In this document: piece after piece, positions 1 to 8,281 of the stretch
How positions within the stretch are numbered: the stretch's first letter is position 1
How the letters are laid out: each line of letters opens with the position of its first letter
Assembly (NCBI GenBank): GCA_028279945.1
Contig: JANQMT010000143.1
Location: forward strand, 32,668-96,667
Origin: JAKSCF01 sp028279945
Lineage (GTDB): Bacteria; Bacillota; Clostridia; Peptostreptococcales; JAAYPU01
DNA length: 64,000 bases
Reading direction: 5' to 3'
Made by a program: the position numbers and the translations under genes
Notes under the pieces: generated by a model
What the model was told of the DNA's origin: nothing
The model's database searches: none
Seen by the model: only the letters and a program-made list of their open reading frames with translations

Positions 1-860
1 AACTTCTTCAATCAACTTCAGAAGATGACTTTGCACCCAATATTCAAGCGGCATTAGAAGAAAACGCTGATTTGATTGTATGTGTTGGATTTATGATGGA
101 AAAAGCGATTACTGCAGCGGCTGCTGAAAATCCAGATGTTAACTTTGCTCTTGTAGATGGTGTTGGTGACTTGGATTTTGACGGCAATCAAGATGTAGAT
201 AACTTATTAGGACTTAAATTTAAAGAACATGAAGGTTCTTTCCTAGTAGGTGTAGTAGCAGGTATGGCAACTGAAACAGATAAGATTGGTTACATAGGTG
301 GAATGGAATTCCCATCCATTATTGTATTTGAAAGTGGATTTCTTGCCGGCGTTAAGACTGCGAATCCAGACGCAGAAGTATTTGTTGAGTATGCAGATTC
401 TTTCGGTGATGTAGCAAAAGGTAAAGAGATTGCAACGGCACAACATAAGCAGGGTGCAGATGTTATCTATCATGTTGCAGGCGGTGTTGGCCTAGGATTA
501 TTCCAAGCTGCTACAGAAAATGGATTCTGGGCTATTGGAGTAGATGCAGACCAAGCATTGACTTCTCCGGAAAATGCGCCAAATATCCTTTGCTCAATGT
601 TAAAGCGTGTGGATACGGCAACCTATACAGCTGCTAAGAACGTTGTAGAGGGAACCTTTAAAGGTGAAGTTATGATTTTTGGATTGTCTGATGATGGTAT
701 TGGTGTAGGAGATGGTAGTGCAGAAGCAGGTTTAGGTCAAAATTTGACGGATGAAATGAAAGCTGAAATTGAAAAATGGGAAGCTGCAATCATCGATGGA
801 AAATTCGCTCCTCCTACAACAAGAGAAGAGGTAGAGGTATTTGAAGTACCTGAAATCTAA
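1..860 (+). CDS. BMP/PnrA-family nucleoside-type ABC transporter substrate-binding lipoprotein (5' end outside window)
   Basis: The frame is open from base 3, so the gene is cut by the window edge and its signal peptide and lipobox are not visible. The remaining 285 or so residues show the type I binding-protein fold of the basic membrane protein family: IGGMEFPSI, the GADVIYHVAGGVG stretch and the ligand-pocket GVDADQ segment. Family members are extracytoplasmic lipoproteins that hand nucleosides or purine-like ligands to an ABC importer. The usual partner genes (double-ABC ATPase, two permeases) begin only at 15333, 14.4 kb away. A terminator follows directly, so this gene is not co-transcribed with what comes next. 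The family assignment is firm; the ligand is inferred. Confidence 0.9.
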   Translation, partial: LLQSTSEDDFAPNIQAALEENADLIVCVGFMMEKAITAAAAENPDVNFALVDGVGDLDFDGNQDVDNLLGLKFKEHEGSFLVGVVAGMATETDKIGYIGGMEFPSIIVFESGFLAGVKTANPDAEVFVEYADSFGDVAKGKEIATAQHKQGADVIYHVAGGVGLGLFQAATENGFWAIGVDADQALTSPENAPNILCSMLKRVDTATYTAAKNVVEGTFKGEVMIFGLSDDGIGVGDGSAEAGLGQNLTDEMKAEIEKWEAAIIDGKFAPPTTREEVEVFEVPEI

Positions 861-885
861 AAGAGAATATTGATTCTATAATAAA

Positions 886-921
886 AGTTGAGGTGAGTAA
901 AAACTCGTCTCAACTTTTTTA
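886..921 (+). terminator. Rho-independent terminator of the BMP gene
   Basis: A 12-bp stem (886-897 with 905-916, one G-T pair) has a 7-nt A-rich loop and runs into a T tract at 915-921, 26 bases after the BMP stop codon. Confidence 0.85.
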
Positions 922-980
922 TGATCTTACTCATTCATAAAGAAGAATGGTTAGGTCTAAAAGGTTCGATAGATTATGTA

Positions 981-1009
981 TTGACTTTTAATATGCAAGA
1001 CCGTATAAT
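981..1009 (+). promoter_or_regulatory. strong sigma-A-type promoter with long untranslated downstream region
   Basis: TTGACT at 981-986 and a perfect TATAAT at 1004-1009 are separated by exactly 17 bases. Transcription would begin near 1016, almost 390 bases before the next start codon at 1400. The -10 box overlaps the left half of an 8-bp inverted repeat (1002-1009 with 1029-1036), which could be an operator. The rest of the 861-1399 gap holds a 9-bp hairpin with a bulged C (1055-1083) and a small dyad near 1293-1307, but no convincing reading frame. Confidence 0.6.
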
Positions 1010-1399
1010 AAATGGCGTAAGGTGTCATATTATACGTTTTTAAATAAGATGAAATGTAGCCATTTATTTATATGAATGCTACACTTATTCAAGTCTAAAT
1101 TATTGTTTCATGCAATCAAATTGAAAAGCAAATGTGAAAATGAAATTGAAAATAATTCATTACGCAGCTTTTCTCGCTAAAAGTAGATGTAATCAATGCA
1201 AATCTGTATCTAATATAAAAAAAGTCCCGTTAAAATAGTATCTGTATAATGATAGTTACAGCTCAACAGTGTTAAAATTAATACGTCTATTTGACGATGT
1301 CATGTAGACATTAATATTTATATTTATTGACGAGTGAATTAACAATAGAGGTTTCATTTTGTTTTGTAACTGGAATTTGCGGAAGGGATGATTGTAATT

Positions 1400-1933
1400 A
1401 TGTCAAAAAAAGAAAATACAAAATATTTAATAGCTGAGTCTATTATGAACTTGATGTTAACGAAATCAATTGATCATATAACCATACTGGAAATTGCTCG
1501 AAACTGTGGTGTTTCAAAGCAAACATTCTACAATCATTTTACTGACAAATATGCCCTAGTAGATTGGATTTATAAAACTGAAGCGGTGAACTATATTACT
1601 CTGGTTGGAGAAGGTTGTACTTGGTATGATGCCGTTATCAGCAAATTAAATATTATTAAAAGAAACCCTAGTTTTTACAAAAAAGTTTACCGTCAGGAAT
1701 GGTTTCTAAATTCCTTTTTTAATATTACCAAACAATTGTATATAGATGTTATTAAAAAGAAGATGTCCGGTGAGATTACGCCTCATATGCAATTTTTAGT
1801 AGAATTCTATTGTTATGCATGTGTTAAAGAAACATCTTGCTGGGTATTAAGCGGTTTTCAAAAAACGCCGGAAGAGCTGGTTGAGTCTTTTCTTGCTTGT
1901 ATTCCTGATGAAATGAAAGAGTATTTAATCTAA
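1400..1933 (+). CDS. TetR/AcrR-family transcriptional regulator
   Basis: About 177 residues, the usual length for TetR repressors. The N-terminal helix-turn-helix is clear at roughly residues 25-50 (ITILEIARNCGVSKQTFYNHF, the most conserved part of the family), with an all-helical ligand/dimer domain behind it resembling the DhaS-like C-terminal group. I chose the ATG at 1400 because GGAAGGG at 1381-1387 would touch the upstream ATG at 1388 but leaves 12 bases before 1400. It stands alone ahead of the alcohol/aldehyde/CoA gene island and is its obvious candidate regulator. Its ligand cannot be read from sequence. Confidence 0.85.
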   Translation: MSKKENTKYLIAESIMNLMLTKSIDHITILEIARNCGVSKQTFYNHFTDKYALVDWIYKTEAVNYITLVGEGCTWYDAVISKLNIIKRNPSFYKKVYRQEWFLNSFFNITKQLYIDVIKKKMSGEITPHMQFLVEFYCYACVKETSCWVLSGFQKTPEELVESFLACIPDEMKEYLI

Positions 1934-1975
1934 ACCATTAGTTTTCAACATGATGCTTTATGATTTGGAAATTTA

Positions 1976-2043
1976 ACATGTGTTTTGTCTTATATCGGTA
2001 ACAATGCTCGATATAAAACAAAATACATGTTTATTTTGTTTTA
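1976..2043 (+). terminator. two overlapping, mutually exclusive hairpins after the TetR gene
   Basis: Hairpin A pairs 1976-1997 with 2009-2030 (20 of 22 positions complementary, 11-nt loop). Hairpin B pairs 2014-2025 with 2032-2043 perfectly (12 bp, 6-nt loop) and shares an arm with A. The tail is T-rich, so a terminator is the simplest reading, but the alternative pairing is unusual. The AT-rich stretch from 2044 to 2362 shows nothing I can support. Confidence 0.55.
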
Positions 2044-2362
2044 AACTAAATTTGCCCTTACCCTTATTCTAATCATTTCTTATAATCAAAATGAAAGTTA
2101 AAAATGATTCAATTAAAAAAATATATTAATTTGATATCTTTACTATATTCCTTCTATTATTCAATTCTTCTTCAATCAAAGATCTTTTGTGTAAGCGTTC
2201 TTAATCTTTTTAAATTTTTGCTTCAATCCAGTTTATTTACTTATGTCACATCAATAGTACGCTTTGTTTGTTTCTTTGCTCTTATTTCATTGTGTTCGTT
2301 AAAGTTGAAACAAGTTATTTCTTGACTTGTATAGTTAATAAAAAGAGAAAGCATTAAAATTA

Positions 2363-2438
2363 AATCAAAAATTTGACTTTTTCTAAAAATTGTAAAGGTT
2401 TAAGAATCAGAAATTTGACTTTTTCTTAAAACTGTAAA
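2363..2438. repeat. two 34-bp direct repeats, 42 bp apart, upstream of the aldehyde dehydrogenase gene
   Basis: The units at 2363-2396 and 2405-2438 match at 31 of 34 positions; the core reads AAATTTGACTTTTTCT. The 42-bp period is four helical turns, so a protein bound at both would face the same side of the DNA. Each unit contains a TTGACT, which could also mimic a -35 box. The likely role is binding of an activator or repressor for the operon at 2620. Confidence 0.6.
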
Positions 2439-2523
2439 TTGTTTCAATATTCAAATTATAATAAGCTTATTTTAATAAAAAAACTATTCATACTATCTAA
2501 TTAACAACAGCGTCAGCTAATCA

Positions 2524-2539
2524 AGTTATCCGGATAACT
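2524..2539. promoter_or_regulatory. perfect 16-bp palindrome, candidate operator
   Basis: AGTTATCCGGATAACT reads the same on both strands and lies 81 bases before the aldehyde dehydrogenase start. This is the size and symmetry expected of a dimeric repressor site, possibly for the TetR protein at 1400; the link is inferred. Confidence 0.55.
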
Positions 2540-2619
2540 ATGCTGAGTACTCTATTCATTAAAAAAAGTTTATCGGTATTTGTATTCCAAATAAAAGAGG
2601 AAAATTCGAGGAGGAAAAA

Positions 2620-4065
2620 ATGAAGATTAAAAAAATTAATTTTAATGGTCCCTATAGTATGTTGATTGATGGAAAGCTGGTTACGTCCAAGAAAACTTTC
2701 CCGGTCTACAATCCTGCTAACAATAAAGTGATTGCCAGCGCACCCTTAGGAACAAAAAAGGATCTGGAAAACGCTGTTGGAAGTGCGAATAGAGCGTTTA
2801 AGTCTTGGGCAGCTTTGTCTTGGGATGAGCGTGAAGTATATATAACACGTTTCGCAGATGCTTTAGAGGCGAATAAGGAAGAGTTGATTACATTGCTCAC
2901 GTTGGAGCAGGGTAAGCCACGTCATTCAATGGCAACAGTAGAAACAGAAGCATCTATTTACTGGATGAGAGAAATTGCAAAGCGTCGAATTCCATTAGAA
3001 ACCATTGAGGATACTGATAACCCAGTTGATCATGAGGTAATAGTAGATCATGTGCCTCTGGGTGTAGTTGGTGCAATAACACCGTGGAACTTCCCTACAC
3101 TATTGTTTCTTTGGAAAGTTGCCCCTTGCCTAATGACCGGTAATACCATGGTTGTCAGGCCGTCAAGCAGTACACCCCTTTGCACCTTGCGTTGTGGTGA
3201 AATAGCCCAATCTGTATTGCCGCCAGGTGTGTTTAATATCATATCGGCAAGATCGGATATAGGTCAAATGATGATAGAACATCCGGATATTGCAAAAATG
3301 AGTTTTACTGGTTCTACTGAAACTGGCAAGATAGTCGTTTCAGGTTCGGCAAACACTCTCAAGCGCGTTACGCTTGAACTTGGGGGAAACGATGCTTGTA
3401 TTATAATGCCGGATGCAGATATAAAAAAAGTTTTGTCTCCAATTCTTTGGGCGGCTTATGGTAATTCTGGACAATGGTGTATCGGTATAAAGCGAATTTA
3501 TGTACATTCAAGCATGCATGAAAAATTTGTAAAAGAATTCGTTAACATGGCAAAGACCTTGAAAGTTGGAGATGGAATGGACCCCACAACGGATTTTGGC
3601 CCTATGCAGAACAGGACACAATATAATCTGGTGGTCGACTTGTTTGAGGACGTTAAGAAAAAAGGTTACAAAGTTCCTCTGGGCGGTACTATCGATACAA
3701 GCCTTGAAGGTAACTTTATCCCTCTTACGGTAGTTGACAATCCACCAGATGATAGCAGAATCGTTAAAGAAGAGCCTTTCGGACCTATCGTGCCTATCCT
3801 TTCTTATGAGACTGTAGATGAGGCTGTTGAAAGGGCAAATGATACTAAATTTGGTTTGGCCGGTTCTGTCTGGGGTGAGGATAGAGAGAAAGCAATTGCT
3901 GTTGCAAAGCGTCTTGAAACTGGAACGGTATGGGTAAATGAAATCCATCTTCACGGTATTGATGCTCCATTTGGAGGGCATAAAGAATCAGGATTGGGTG
4001 TTGAAAATGGGCATGAAGGTCTTTGCTCATTTACCAACACAAAGACTTATATGTTTAAAAAATAG
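2620..4065 (+). CDS. NAD(P)-dependent aldehyde dehydrogenase
   Basis: At 481 residues it has the usual length of the ALDH superfamily and would oxidise an aldehyde to the free acid in the cytoplasm. Family landmarks are in order: the PWNFP cofactor-binding loop, FTGS, the general-base segment LELGG and the catalytic cysteine Cys287 in GQWC, followed by the EEPFGP motif. The lysine usually found in the KPS motif is arginine here (VRPSS). A strong GAGGAGG site precedes the ATG. It is the first gene of the island and is followed after 139 bases by the sensor gene at 4205. The exact aldehyde cannot be deduced; semialdehydes and hydroxyaldehydes are possible. Confidence 0.9.
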   Translation: MKIKKINFNGPYSMLIDGKLVTSKKTFPVYNPANNKVIASAPLGTKKDLENAVGSANRAFKSWAALSWDEREVYITRFADALEANKEELITLLTLEQGKPRHSMATVETEASIYWMREIAKRRIPLETIEDTDNPVDHEVIVDHVPLGVVGAITPWNFPTLLFLWKVAPCLMTGNTMVVRPSSSTPLCTLRCGEIAQSVLPPGVFNIISARSDIGQMMIEHPDIAKMSFTGSTETGKIVVSGSANTLKRVTLELGGNDACIIMPDADIKKVLSPILWAAYGNSGQWCIGIKRIYVHSSMHEKFVKEFVNMAKTLKVGDGMDPTTDFGPMQNRTQYNLVVDLFEDVKKKGYKVPLGGTIDTSLEGNFIPLTVVDNPPDDSRIVKEEPFGPIVPILSYETVDEAVERANDTKFGLAGSVWGEDREKAIAVAKRLETGTVWVNEIHLHGIDAPFGGHKESGLGVENGHEGLCSFTNTKTYMFKK

Positions 4066-4204
4066 CTTTGGGACACCTCGTATGTCCGCAGAGGTTATAT
4101 TTAAGCATTCCACAAGATATATCCTCTGGAAGGTGTTTACTTTATCAACATTGGAGCAAATATACAGCATGATTTAAAGTGACTTGGAAAGAGAGTGCCA
4201 TGTT

Positions 4205-5038
4205 ATGAAAGAGATAGTTGGAGAGAAACTTTTAGAAGCATTTAAGTTAATTTCTCCTTATTTAGGAGAAATATTGAATATTAATATGTTTGTTTCTATA
4301 ACTGATATAGAGAAGGTCATCGCTCATATACCGGGGGATACCATTGATACACATGCCAAAGTTGGGGATATGATTGCGCAAGGAGCATCATCTGCACAAG
4401 CTATGAAAAAAGGTGAAAGAATCATCATTAATGTTTCTAAAGAGGTCTATGGTGTTCCTTATAAAGCAATTGCAACGCCAGTATTTGATGAACGAAATGA
4501 CATTATGGGTGCTATTGTATTAGGAATCAGTAAAGAGAGTGAAGAAAAATTTATGGAAATCGTCAATCAATTTGGAGCTGCCTTTGAGCAAAACAACAGC
4601 AGTATTCAAGAGATTTCAAATGGTGCACAAGATCTTGCCCGGATTAGCGAGAAGCTTTCCATTCTAAGCCATCGGACGCATGAAAGCATTCAAAGAACTG
4701 ATAAAATCATCGGCATGATCAGGTGTGTTGCCGATCAAACAAAAATGCTGAGCCTTAATGCAGCTATTGAAGCGGCACATGCAGGTATACATGGAAGAGG
4801 TTTTGCCGTTGTAGTGAACGAGATCAATAAACTATCTCAGCAAAGTAGTATTTCGGCAAAACAAGTCGTTGAAATTCTGGATGAAATCGGTATGGCAGTT
4901 GAAAGCATCAAGACACAGTCACAACTAACCAGTGCTGTCAGCGAAGAGCAAGCTGCATCGACACAAGAAATGGCTGCTTCCATGCAGGAATTATCTGCAC
5001 AACTTGAAACCTTGACAACCTTTGGTAAACACTTATGA
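4205..5038 (+). CDS. soluble methyl-accepting chemotaxis-type sensor protein
   Basis: About 277 residues with no membrane segment. Residues 1-120 or so form a small alpha/beta sensing domain; the rest is a short MCP signalling hairpin whose tip is unmistakable (SLNAAIEAAHAG...GRGFAVVVNEI), the region that contacts CheA and CheW. The ATG at 4205 is preceded by GGAAAGAGAG at a good distance. It is embedded between two aldehyde dehydrogenase genes, suggesting that it senses the substrate or a product of the pathway. The end may be frameshifted: one base out of frame just before the stop, a further 33 sensible codons continue the coil (5034-5135). Confidence 0.85.
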   Translation: MKEIVGEKLLEAFKLISPYLGEILNINMFVSITDIEKVIAHIPGDTIDTHAKVGDMIAQGASSAQAMKKGERIIINVSKEVYGVPYKAIATPVFDERNDIMGAIVLGISKESEEKFMEIVNQFGAAFEQNNSSIQEISNGAQDLARISEKLSILSHRTHESIQRTDKIIGMIRCVADQTKMLSLNAAIEAAHAGIHGRGFAVVVNEINKLSQQSSISAKQVVEILDEIGMAVESIKTQSQLTSAVSEEQAASTQEMAASMQELSAQLETLTTFGKHL

Positions 5039-5294
5039 TTCAGCGGAACAATTCACTGCATTTAAATATTTGGTGCCAAGTAAAGGAGAGCCTTTTGAAA
5101 GAATGACACCGATTATGAACTTTGGAAGACAATGATCTAATGAATCTTTATTATCGGGTGCAATAAAAGAGCATATCAATCAATAGAACAGTATGAAGCT
5201 GTTTTGAATGACGGCAGTAAGAAAGAGTACAGCCAACGCTGTGTTTTTTCTAAAGAGTATTTCAATTTTAAGAGGATAAAAATGGAGGTTTAAA
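5039..5294 (+). pseudogene. possible decayed coding DNA between the sensor and acylating dehydrogenase genes
   Basis: Frame 0 from 5034 reads 33 codons continuing the sensor's helix (YDSAEQFTAFK and on) before a stop at 5133. Further short coding-looking stretches in other frames follow to 5290 (for example EQYEAVLNDGSKKEY). None has its own ribosome site. I read this as either a frameshifted C-terminus of the sensor or fragments of a lost small gene; I do not recognise the product. Confidence 0.35.
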
Positions 5295-6704
5295 ATGAGT
5301 ACAAGTGATATTGATCATGTAAAGTATGTTGGAGAAATTATGGCGAGAGCACGCAATGCTCAGAAGATAGCAGAGCAGTTTGACCAAAAAAAAGTTGATG
5401 AATTGGCAACGGCAATAGTTTATGAGATAGCTGCCAATGATTCGGTTATAAAAGAACTTGCTGAATATGCTTATGAAGAAACCAAACTTGGGGACGTAAA
5501 ATCAAAAATGATTAAGGTCAGTGTAAAATGCCGTGGTGTCTTATACGATGTTAAGAATGAAAAGACGGTAGGGATTGTAGAAGAAATTCCCCTAAAGGGG
5601 CTTGCCAGAATAACCAAACCGGTTGGCGTAATAGGATCACTGGTACCAAGTACTCAGCCTGAAATGCACCCGCTCATCCAAGGAATTTTTGCAATGAAAG
5701 CAAGAGATGCTATTGTTTTTGCGCCACATCCCCGTGGGAAGAAAACAACTACAAAAACAGTCAATCTTATGAGAGCGGTACTGAAAAAATACGGAGCCCC
5801 AGAAGATTTATTTATTTCTGTACCAAATCCTTCTGTTGAAATAACAAATGAAATAATGAAACAGACTGATTTAGTAATAGCTACCGGTGGACAGCCTATG
5901 GTCAAAGCTGCTTATAGTTCTGGAACTCCGGCTTATGGGGTAGGAGCTGGAAATGCGGTTATCATAGTTGATAAAACTGCTGATTTAGAGGATGCTGCCA
6001 CCAAGATAAAGAGTAGTAAAACATTTGATTTGGCCGCCGGATGCTCATGCGACAATTCGGTTATTATACATGAGGATATATATGAAGATATGATTGATGC
6101 TTTTAAAAAAGTAGGCGCATACATGCTTAATGAGGAAGAAAAAGCTAGGCTGCAAAAAGCAATCTGGCCCGACTGGCCAAATGATCATGCCATTAACCGT
6201 GACATTGTTGCTAGTCCTGTTAAAAGTATTGCTGTCACAGCCAAAATTGAAATTCCAGAGAATACTTCCATTCTTTTGGTAGAAGAAACAGGGTCAGGGG
6301 AAAAGTTTCCTTTCAGTGGTGAAAAAATGTCATTGGTCATCGCAATATACAAAGCCGAAGATATTGATGAATCCATAAAGATTCTCAACGCAAATCAAGC
6401 ATATTCAGGAGCCGGACATTCTTGTGGTATTTATTCTAATACCCCTGAGAATATTGATAAGGCTGCTTTAAAAACCTATACAACCAGAGTAGTAGTCAAC
6501 CAGCCGCAAGCTGCCACCAATACAGGTAACTGGGTAAGCGGAATGCCCTTCACAAGTTCATTAGGCTGCGGCACATGGGGTGGAAACATAGCTTCAGAAA
6601 ATATAGCATTGAAGCATTATATGAATAATACATGGATTATCAGAGAAATTCCCTTTTATGGTCCTACGGATGAAGAACTATTCTCAGGGTTTACACCGAA
6701 ATAA
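5295..6704 (+). CDS. CoA-acylating aldehyde dehydrogenase (SucD/sulfoacetaldehyde-dehydrogenase-like)
   Basis: At 469 residues it fits the acylating branch of the ALDH superfamily, which interconverts an aldehyde plus CoA plus NAD(P)+ and an acyl-CoA. Cys250 in GCSCDNS occupies the catalytic position, and the C-terminal SSLGCGTWGGN segment is characteristic of succinate-semialdehyde and sulfoacetaldehyde dehydrogenases. GGAGG precedes the ATG by 6 bases. There is no extra N- or C-terminal helix of the kind that targets such enzymes to microcompartments, and no shell genes are nearby, so it probably works free in the cytoplasm. The partner alcohol dehydrogenases are at 8282 and 13708. The carbon skeleton of the substrate is not determined. 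Confidence 0.88.
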   Translation: MSTSDIDHVKYVGEIMARARNAQKIAEQFDQKKVDELATAIVYEIAANDSVIKELAEYAYEETKLGDVKSKMIKVSVKCRGVLYDVKNEKTVGIVEEIPLKGLARITKPVGVIGSLVPSTQPEMHPLIQGIFAMKARDAIVFAPHPRGKKTTTKTVNLMRAVLKKYGAPEDLFISVPNPSVEITNEIMKQTDLVIATGGQPMVKAAYSSGTPAYGVGAGNAVIIVDKTADLEDAATKIKSSKTFDLAAGCSCDNSVIIHEDIYEDMIDAFKKVGAYMLNEEEKARLQKAIWPDWPNDHAINRDIVASPVKSIAVTAKIEIPENTSILLVEETGSGEKFPFSGEKMSLVIAIYKAEDIDESIKILNANQAYSGAGHSCGIYSNTPENIDKAALKTYTTRVVVNQPQAATNTGNWVSGMPFTSSLGCGTWGGNIASENIALKHYMNNTWIIREIPFYGPTDEELFSGFTPK

Positions 6705-6769
6705 ATATATATCATAAGACAGTTGGTACTTATAAGAAATCTATTTCATATTTGAGGGGTCGAGTAACC

Positions 6770-8257
6770 ATGGAGAGTAGAATTGAGAATGTACAGCTGC
6801 GTTCCAGGACAGCAACTGTTGAAGAAGCAGCTTTTACAATTAAGGATGGTATGACAGTGGCAATGGGAGGATATACATCTTCAGGATATCCAAAGGTGAT
6901 TGTCCATGAACTGGCAAAAAGAAAAGAAGAAGGAGAAGAGTTCAAAATAAATTTAATAACTGGTGCAAATGTTGGACCGATTGACACAATTTTAGCTGAA
7001 GTAAATATGGTTGAACGCCGAGCTCCAATGATTGAAAGCAAGGCGTTGGCTGATTTGGTAAACCGTGGCGAAGTATGCTATATAGAGCAGCAGATGAATA
7101 GGATGCCAATGCTTGTAAGTAATGAAAAATTCGGCAAAATAGATATTGTCGTAATAGAAGCCATTAGAATAACAAAGGAAGGCTATGTTGTGCCAAGTTC
7201 TTCTGTTGGAATGATTCAGTATTTTGTAGATGCGGCTGAGATGGTCATCATTGAGATGAATATTGCGCAACCCATTGAATTAGATGGTTTGCATGATATT
7301 TATAGGGATACAGCCTATCCTGACAGAAAGCCCATTCCGCTTACTCATACCAATCAAAGGATAGGAGAGCCATATGTAAAGGTGGATCCGAAAAAAATAA
7401 AATATATAGTCAAGTCTGATATTTTGGATTCAACTTTCACAGCAGTTAAAAATAAAACGACATCAAAAAAAATTGCAATGAATCTATTTAATTTTCTGGA
7501 AATGGAATTTCCTTCTAATAACAACAGGCAGTTACCCCCAATTCAAACCGGATTTGGCAATCTGGCCAGTGAAATAGTCTATGCTTTTGAAGATTCAAAT
7601 TTTAATGATATCGAGTTTTTCTGCGGAGGCCTCCAAGAAGCAAACATGGAATTGATCGTCAAAGGAAGGGTAAAAGCAGCCTCTGCCGGTTCAATCCAGA
7701 TGACACCTAAAGTCATTGAAATGATGAAAAAGTATCCGGAGATTATTAAAGAGACTTTGGTTATAAGGAATACGGATATTACCAATAATGCAGAGGTAAT
7801 CGGAAGGTTTGCGTTGATAGCTCTAACCAGCGGAATAGAAATCGATATATATGGCAATGTCAATTCAAGCCATATATTTGGAACAAAAGTGGTTAACGGT
7901 ATAGGTGGAGGCGCAAATTTTGTGCAGAACGCAGGGCTTTCTATCATGCTGATTTCCTCAGAAAATAAGGGGGGAGATATTTCCACCATTGTACCAATGG
8001 TACCTCATCAAGATATTTGTGAACACGATATTGATGTAGTTATTACTGAAAATGGGGTTGCTGATTTAAGGGGGAAAGGCGAAGTTGAAAGAGCAATTTG
8101 TATCATCAATAACTGTGCAGGCTCTTACAAACATCAGTTAAGTGACTATTTAGAAAGAGCTATTATTACGGTTGGAGGTCATCATCCTCAAATTCTGTCA
8201 GAAGCTTTTTCATGGCATACCAGACTAAAAGAAACAGGCTCAATGAGAGAAAAATAA
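6770..8257 (+). CDS. Cat1-like acetyl-CoA hydrolase/CoA-transferase family protein with the catalytic glutamate position altered
   Basis: The 495 residues match the Cat1/AarC/YgfH type of class I CoA-transferases throughout, including DIYGNVNSSH, NGIGGGANF, VPMVPH and the C-terminal ITENGVADLRG block. The ATG at 6770 follows GAGGGG at 10 bases; an upstream TTG at 6752 is less likely. In the segment that normally reads like SEVIQDGM, carrying the glutamate that forms the enzyme-CoA thioester, this protein has CGGLQEAN, so Gly286 takes the glutamate's place. It may therefore be inactive alone, work as a partner of the transferase at 9507, or use another residue. The alignment is from memory of the family. 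Confidence 0.82.
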   Translation: MESRIENVQLRSRTATVEEAAFTIKDGMTVAMGGYTSSGYPKVIVHELAKRKEEGEEFKINLITGANVGPIDTILAEVNMVERRAPMIESKALADLVNRGEVCYIEQQMNRMPMLVSNEKFGKIDIVVIEAIRITKEGYVVPSSSVGMIQYFVDAAEMVIIEMNIAQPIELDGLHDIYRDTAYPDRKPIPLTHTNQRIGEPYVKVDPKKIKYIVKSDILDSTFTAVKNKTTSKKIAMNLFNFLEMEFPSNNNRQLPPIQTGFGNLASEIVYAFEDSNFNDIEFFCGGLQEANMELIVKGRVKAASAGSIQMTPKVIEMMKKYPEIIKETLVIRNTDITNNAEVIGRFALIALTSGIEIDIYGNVNSSHIFGTKVVNGIGGGANFVQNAGLSIMLISSENKGGDISTIVPMVPHQDICEHDIDVVITENGVADLRGKGEVERAICIINNCAGSYKHQLSDYLERAIITVGGHHPQILSEAFSWHTRLKETGSMREK

Positions 8258-8281
8258 GCTTATTAAAAGGGAGGAAATATA

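Noticed and set aside
2104..2325. 73-residue hydrophobic reading frame upstream of the aldehyde dehydrogenase
   Set aside because: No ribosome site, very AT-rich, and composition like translated non-coding DNA.
3508..3981. 157-residue frame on the minus strand inside the aldehyde dehydrogenase gene
   Set aside because: Shadow of the real gene on the opposite strand; no recognisable motifs or ribosome site.
5295..6704. Acylating aldehyde dehydrogenase as part of a bacterial microcompartment
   Set aside because: No shell-protein genes in the window and no encapsulation helix at either end of the protein.
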